A stretch of DNA of 10,571 bases from Acidobacteriota bacterium (GTDB lineage: Bacteria; Acidobacteriota; Blastocatellia; Pyrinomonadales; Pyrinomonadaceae): positions 1 through 10,571 of the forward strand of contig JADYZI010000102.1 of NCBI GenBank assembly GCA_020853255.1. Reading direction: 5' to 3'. The notes beneath the pieces are model-generated. The model did not search any database and was not told the origin of the DNA. It saw only the letters and a program-made list of their open reading frames with translations. Position 1 is the stretch's first letter, and each line of letters begins with the position of its first letter. This document shows, piece after piece, positions 6,282 through 10,571 of the stretch. The translations under genes were made by a program, and so were the position numbers.

Positions 6282-9047
6282 ATGAAAAAGAACCTAATGA
6301 TTTTTGCCGCCGCTATTGCGGTATTGAGTTCATCTGTTCTCGCCCAGGATAAATTCGGCGTTTGGCGGACAGCCGACAACGCGCAGATCGCGCATAAGGG
6401 CGAGCGAAAACTTCTGCCGCGGAAGCTGCGGATAGTTAAGCTTGATCGGACCGCTCTCGGTGAGACATTGGCAAGAACGCCCGATGAGCTTGACGCGAAT
6501 AAGGGAATGGTTGATGCATGGTTCGAGGTTCCGATGCCGAACCGCAAAACCGCGCGGTTCAAGATAGAGCGGACGAACATTCTTGCCAAACATCTCGCGG
6601 ACGCGTTTCCCGATTGGAAAACATTCCGCGGTACCGCCGATGACGGATCGACGGGCCAGTTCGATTGGACAAGCAAAGGGTTTCACGGATATGTTTTTAC
6701 GCCGGAAGGAACCGTTTACATCGATCCGTACCAGGAGAACGATACCGAGAACTACATCGTTTATTTTCGGCACGAATACGGCGCTCCGCCGAGCGAAACT
6801 TTTTCGTGCAAGGTTGGCAGCGGGCTTTTTTGGCTGGAAGATACGAGCGGCTTTAACTTTGACGCGCGATCGATGAGTCCGTCCTATTCGATGGGCGCCA
6901 ATATCCGCACGTACAGGATAGCGGTCGCGACAACCGGCGAATGGGCACGCGGAACGACGACCTCCACTGACCCCGCGGCGATCCGTACTTCGGCCCTTGC
7001 CGCCATAACAACTTCGATCAACCGTCTGGACGGCATATTCCGGCATGAACTGGCGGTTTCGCTGCAGTTGGTCAATCCGCCGATCGACAACGCCGGTGCA
7101 AATGTCATCTTCGACGATCCGGCCACCGATCCGTACGACAACACGGACTCGACCGCCCAATTGACGCTCAATCACAGCACCTTGTCATCGCGCATAGGCA
7201 CGCCGAACTTTGATCTCGGCCACCTTTTCGGCACCGGCGGCGGCGGCGTGGCGTCCTCGCCATCGGTCTGCACGGATAACGCAAAGGGCGAGGGTTATTC
7301 GGCGCGTGCGGGGTTTTATGGCGATCCTTTCACCGTCGATTACGTTGCCCATGAGGTCGGCCACCAAGTCGGCGCCAGCCACAGCGACAACAACGCTGAC
7401 CCAAGCGGCGCCTGCACTACCCGTTCGGCGGAGAATGCATATGAAGTGGGAAGCGGCTCGACGATCATGTCTTACGTAGGCATTTGCAACGCCCGCAATC
7501 TGCAGCAATACGTCGATATAAGCATACCGTCATTCCACATTCGCAGCCTGACCGAGATGACCAGTTATCTTCAGGATGCCGGCGGCGGCGGAAGCTGCGG
7601 TGTGCCGTCAGGTACGAACAACATTCCGACCGTAGATGCCGGGCCGGCGTACACGATCCCGAAACTGACTCCATTTACTCTTACTGCTACGGGAAACGAC
7701 GGCGATGCGGCGGACGTGACGAACCTTCGGTACTCCTGGGAAGAATACGACCTTGCACCATCGGCAAGCGGTGCAATAGGCACACCCGCGGGCACCTATG
7801 ACGATGATGCAGACGGTGTTTTGCGGCCGCTGTTCAGGGCCTACTCACCTGTATCGAGCCCGTCCAGGACATTCCCAAGCCTGCCGTTTATCCTTAATCC
7901 GGCGACGAACGAACCGGCCGGAAGTAATAATCCCGGGTTTACATACACGGGAACCCATCCAAGCGGGGCCTCGGGTGCTGTATGTGAAGCCTCGGTGACA
8001 TGCGTAATCGGTGAACGTCTGCCCTCGGTCGCCAGAACGATGAACTTTCGGGTTTCGGTACGCGACCGCCGCGGCGGCATCGCCGATGCCGGAACGACAG
8101 TGACCGTCGTCAATACGGCCGGGCCTTTCCAGGTCACATCACAAAATACAGCGGGCCAGTTGGCCGCCGGTTCGACTGCCACCGTGACATGGGATGTGGT
8201 CGGTACGGACGCGGCGCCGATCAGTGCCGCGAATGTCAAAATCTCGCTTTCGATCGACGGCGGGCAGACCTTCCCAACCGTGCTTATCGCAAGCACGGCG
8301 AATGACGGCAGCGAGGCGATCACGGTTCCCAACATCGCGACCACCGCCGCCCGTATAAAGGTCGAGGCGGTCGGGAACATATTCTTTGACATCAACAATG
8401 CAAACCTTGAGATCACTGGCGGGGCGGCAGGCGTGGGCATCGGTGACGCCACCGGAGGCGAAGGAAACCCGCCGGGCCGCAACACAAAGCGAACAAGCGG
8501 TTCCGCAAACAATATCGTTTTCACGATCTCGCTGTCGGCCGCAAGCGATCAGCCCGTGACTGTAAGGGTAAGCACCAACAGCCTGACCGCGACCGAAGGG
8601 ACCGATTTTACCTCTGTCGATGATCTGGACGTGGTATTCCCGGCCGGTACGGTCACGCGCGACGTCATTGTGCCGCTGATCGCGGATCCGGGAGACGAAC
8701 CGGACGAGGAGTTCACGCTCGATATCGTGAGCATTGCCGGGAACGCCGTGGTCTCCGATGGACAGGGCGTAGGCACCATTACGGATGACGATTCGGGGAT
8801 GGTCGACTTGTCGGGCCGCGTGGTCTCGTCGAACGGCCGCGGACTAGCACGAGTTACGGTTCGGCTGGTTGACAGCGAGAACAACGTGCGAACGACTCTC
8901 ACCAGCCCATTCGGATATTTCGTGTTCGATGAGGTAGAAACCGGGCGAACATATACGGTTGCACCGAGATCGAAGCGCTTTCAGTTCCAGCAGCGGGTTG
9001 TCCAGGTCCTCGACGCGGTCGCGAACGTTGACTTTACTCCATTGTAG
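6282..9047 (+). CDS. Secreted reprolysin-like (metzincin) zinc metalloprotease with Calx-beta domain
   Basis: A 921-residue exported protease. The signal peptide has basic MKKN, hydrophobic core 6-19 and likely cleavage VLA|QD after residue 21; this supports the first ATG although no good Shine-Dalgarno precedes it. Residues 22-205 look like a pro-region, with a single Cys176 that could act as a switch. The catalytic domain is about 206-432. HEVGHQVGASH (357-367) supplies the three zinc histidines (357, 361, 367) and catalytic Glu358, and TIMSY (394-398) is the Met-turn that defines metzincins. C-terminal modules follow: a PKD/Ig-like region (about 447-611, with LTATGNDGDAADVTNLRYSWEEYD), a second Ig-like domain (about 613-713, ISLSIDGGQTFP), a Calx-beta domain (about 715-838, ending GVGTITDDD), and a carboxypeptidase-regulatory-like domain (841-921, LSGRVVSSNGRGLARVTVRL...FGYFVFDEV). 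Such enzymes cleave extracellular proteins; the modules likely aid stability or surface binding. It stands alone, flanked by repeat elements on both sides. The substrate is unknown. Confidence 0.93.
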   Translation: MKKNLMIFAAAIAVLSSSVLAQDKFGVWRTADNAQIAHKGERKLLPRKLRIVKLDRTALGETLARTPDELDANKGMVDAWFEVPMPNRKTARFKIERTNILAKHLADAFPDWKTFRGTADDGSTGQFDWTSKGFHGYVFTPEGTVYIDPYQENDTENYIVYFRHEYGAPPSETFSCKVGSGLFWLEDTSGFNFDARSMSPSYSMGANIRTYRIAVATTGEWARGTTTSTDPAAIRTSALAAITTSINRLDGIFRHELAVSLQLVNPPIDNAGANVIFDDPATDPYDNTDSTAQLTLNHSTLSSRIGTPNFDLGHLFGTGGGGVASSPSVCTDNAKGEGYSARAGFYGDPFTVDYVAHEVGHQVGASHSDNNADPSGACTTRSAENAYEVGSGSTIMSYVGICNARNLQQYVDISIPSFHIRSLTEMTSYLQDAGGGGSCGVPSGTNNIPTVDAGPAYTIPKLTPFTLTATGNDGDAADVTNLRYSWEEYDLAPSASGAIGTPAGTYDDDADGVLRPLFRAYSPVSSPSRTFPSLPFILNPATNEPAGSNNPGFTYTGTHPSGASGAVCEASVTCVIGERLPSVARTMNFRVSVRDRRGGIADAGTTVTVVNTAGPFQVTSQNTAGQLAAGSTATVTWDVVGTDAAPISAANVKISLSIDGGQTFPTVLIASTANDGSEAITVPNIATTAARIKVEAVGNIFFDINNANLEITGGAAGVGIGDATGGEGNPPGRNTKRTSGSANNIVFTISLSAASDQPVTVRVSTNSLTATEGTDFTSVDDLDVVFPAGTVTRDVIVPLIADPGDEPDEEFTLDIVSIAGNAVVSDGQGVGTITDDDSGMVDLSGRVVSSNGRGLARVTVRLVDSENNVRTTLTSPFGYFVFDEVETGRTYTVAPRSKRFQFQQRVVQVLDAVANVDFTPL

Positions 9048-9084
9048 TGGCTGCGGAAAACACGACCGGTGGGAAGTGTGCCCC

Positions 9085-9140
9085 AAAACTGCGGCCGCGA
9101 GGGATATTCTCCACGCGGCCGTAGTTTTCGCGCGGTTTTT
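9085..9140 (+). terminator. Dispersed intergenic hairpin element, copy 2; likely bidirectional terminator
   Basis: The second copy of the element at 5898. Here the stem is longer: AAAACTGCGGCCGCG (9085-9099) against CGCGGCCGTAGTTTT (9114-9128), 15 positions with a single G-T wobble and a 14-base loop. The A-run on the left arm and T-run on the right make it a classic intrinsic terminator readable in both directions. It lies 37 bases after the protease stop and before the transporter gene, so it probably separates the two transcription units. A second T-run (9136-9140) follows. Confidence 0.75.
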
Positions 9141-9335
9141 GGTTCGGGCGCTGGCGGGCGGCTTTTACATTGGGGGCAAAACGGATAATATCGACGTGCA
9201 CCTGCGGTTTTTTTGTGGGCCGGGCGATTTGAGCCAACGGCGGCGGGCGGCAAAGACGATGTCAGACGGCGATAGTAGAATGAGATGCTTTTTTCACGGC
9301 TTGCCCCAAAAAGGTTGGTTCGGGAAGCGCGCGGA

Positions 9336-10571
9336 ATGTATTCGCGCGAAGGGCGGCGGTTGTCCGATTATCGTTTGTTTGCCTACCTTGCGATCCTCGG
9401 GCCGGGACTGATCGCGGCGAACGCCGGCAACGACGCCAGCGGCATTGCCACTTATTCAAGCGCCGGGGCCACCTACGGTTATTCCCTTCTATGGACATTT
9501 ATTCCGATGACGATCAGCCTGATCGTCGTACAGGAAATGTGTGTTCGGATGGGCGTGGTCACGGGCCAGGGTCTGGCAGATCTGATACGCGAACAATTCG
9601 GCGTCAGGTGGACGGCACTTGTGATGCTCGCCCTGCTGATCGCAAATACGGGCGTCATCATCTCAGAATTTGTGGGCATCGCTCAGGCTTCGGAGTTGAT
9701 GGGCGTGCCGCGTTGGGCCTCGGTCCCTGCGGCGGCAGCGTTTATCTGGTGGCTGGTCGTAAAAGGTTCGCAGCGGCGTGTCGAACGCGTCTTTCTGGTG
9801 ATGTCGCTGGTTTTCTTTGCATACGTGCTGGCGGCGTTTCTCGCCCGGCCGGATTGGGGCCAGGCCGCGGCCGGTTTTGTCGAACCGCAGTTCGAATTTA
9901 CCTCCGGCTATCTTTTTACGACCATGGCGCTGATCGGCACCACCATCACGCCGTTCATGCAGGTCTATGCCCAATCGGCCGTGGTCGAAAAAGGCACCGA
10001 CACCGACGACCTGACGATCGCCCGTGTGGATGCGGTCTCGGGAACGCTGTTCGCGAACACGATCGCCGCGTGTATTATGATCGCCACGGCCGCAACGCTG
10101 CATGTTCACGGCGTTTTTGAAGTGGATTCGGCGCGGACGGCCGCCGAATCGCTCGCGCCGATCGCCGGGCAGTACGCAAAGTATCTTTTCGCCGTCGGAT
10201 TGCTGGGCGCGGCCATGCTGGCGATGGGCGTGCTGCCGCTTTCGACGGCGTATTCCGTCAGCGAAGCGCTCGGGTTTGAAAAAGGCATTTCGCGGTCGTT
10301 TCGCGAAGCACCGATCTTTCTCGGCATTTTTACCGGCCTCATCGTGATCGGCTGCTTTGTCGCCTTGATCCCCGGCATTCCGCAGATCAAACTCCTGCTC
10401 CTGACGCAATGCGTTAACGGCCTGCTGCTGCCGATCATTCTCGCCGCCATCGTCATCCTCGCAAGCAACGAGGAAATAATGGGCAAATACAAGAACTCGC
10501 TGGTCTTTAATCTGACGGCCTGGACAACCGCCGCGGTCGTCTCCATTCTGTCGGTTCTGTTGATTGGAAAA
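9336..10571 (+). CDS. Nramp-family divalent metal transporter with altered metal site (partial, runs off the window)
   Basis: 412 codons are open from ATG 9336 to the window edge with no stop, so the C-terminus is missing. Many hydrophobic segments fit the Nramp (SLC11) inner-membrane fold: 16-30, 51-68, 93-116, 128-143, 152-170, 192-216, 236-256, 283-303, 327-346, 355-376 and 392-410. Family signatures include GPGLIAA (22-28), TGQGLADLIREQFGVR (76-91), EFVGIAQASELMG (111-123), STAYSVSEALGFEKG (303-317) and QCVNGLLLPIIL (358-369). Nramp proteins couple divalent metal uptake to protons. The substrate site differs from the canonical one: in helix 1 DPGN is DASG (Asp33 kept, Asn replaced by Gly36), and in helix 6 MPH is TPF (205-207), losing the metal-contacting Met. 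This resembles Nramp-related groups with altered selectivity, so Mn/Fe uptake should not be assumed. Initiation signals are modest (GGGAAG 8 bases before ATG); an in-frame TTG at 9315 is an alternative. A TAGAAT at 9276-9281 could be a -10, without a clear -35. No metal riboswitch was recognised in 9141-9335. Confidence 0.9.
   Translation, partial: MYSREGRRLSDYRLFAYLAILGPGLIAANAGNDASGIATYSSAGATYGYSLLWTFIPMTISLIVVQEMCVRMGVVTGQGLADLIREQFGVRWTALVMLALLIANTGVIISEFVGIAQASELMGVPRWASVPAAAAFIWWLVVKGSQRRVERVFLVMSLVFFAYVLAAFLARPDWGQAAAGFVEPQFEFTSGYLFTTMALIGTTITPFMQVYAQSAVVEKGTDTDDLTIARVDAVSGTLFANTIAACIMIATAATLHVHGVFEVDSARTAAESLAPIAGQYAKYLFAVGLLGAAMLAMGVLPLSTAYSVSEALGFEKGISRSFREAPIFLGIFTGLIVIGCFVALIPGIPQIKLLLLTQCVNGLLLPIILAAIVILASNEEIMGKYKNSLVFNLTAWTTAAVVSILSVLLIGK

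Noticed and set aside
7841..8524. 227-codon minus-strand open frame
   Set aside because: Antisense to the Ig-like region of the protease; no domain match by eye.
9141..9335. Metal-responsive riboswitch upstream of the Nramp gene
   Set aside because: No recognisable Mn, Mg or NiCo riboswitch core was seen by eye; a covariance-model search would be needed to be certain.
8959..9411. 150-codon plus-strand open frame sharing AAARDILHAAV with another frame at 5744-6118
   Set aside because: The shared peptide is only the translation of the duplicated hairpin DNA; both frames overlap better-supported genes or non-coding DNA.

Overview
The window looks like a chromosomal accessory region from a moderately high-GC bacterium. 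The best guess is an Acidobacteriota member of the Blastocatellia/Pyrinomonadaceae type. That guess rests on protein style: FG-GAP-like repeats reading 'VWRPSNGTWYVLGG', a secreted reprolysin-like protease ending in Calx-beta and carboxypeptidase-regulatory-like domains, and a secreted YD-repeat protein. It is recognition from memory and was not checked by a search.

Left half (1-5322, minus strand): a compact operon read right to left. First is an N-terminally anchored protein with five DxDGDGxxD calcium-loop repeats (5322 to 4174). Only 4 bases later comes a 1349-residue secreted RHS/YD-repeat protein (4169 to 120), whose ribosome binding site lies inside the end of the first gene. The RHS protein stops inside its YD core, before the usual shell-closing region and C-terminal tip. 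DNA after the stop is visibly AT-richer, carries nested inverted repeats, and ends in a strong Shine-Dalgarno and ATG that open another minus-strand gene running off the window at base 1.

Middle (5323-6281): a plus-strand hypothetical gene (start uncertain, to 5871) has three 21-bp tandem repeats encoding ASVKL heptads followed by a beta-rich domain. After it lies a 410-base non-coding stretch holding a GC hairpin, the first copy of a dispersed hairpin element and a large inverted repeat built of GATCCG words.

Right half (6282-10571, plus strand): a 921-residue secreted metzincin protease with the full HExxHxxGxxH site and Met-turn is followed by the second copy of the dispersed hairpin element. 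An Nramp-family transporter then runs off the right edge. Its metal-binding motifs depart from the canonical ones (DPGN is DASG; MPH is TPF), so its substrate may not be Mn/Fe.

The two operon proteins are probably exported and act at or beyond the envelope. The protease is probably secreted independently. The transporter is a separate inner-membrane function. No tRNA, rRNA, CRISPR array or intact insertion sequence was seen.
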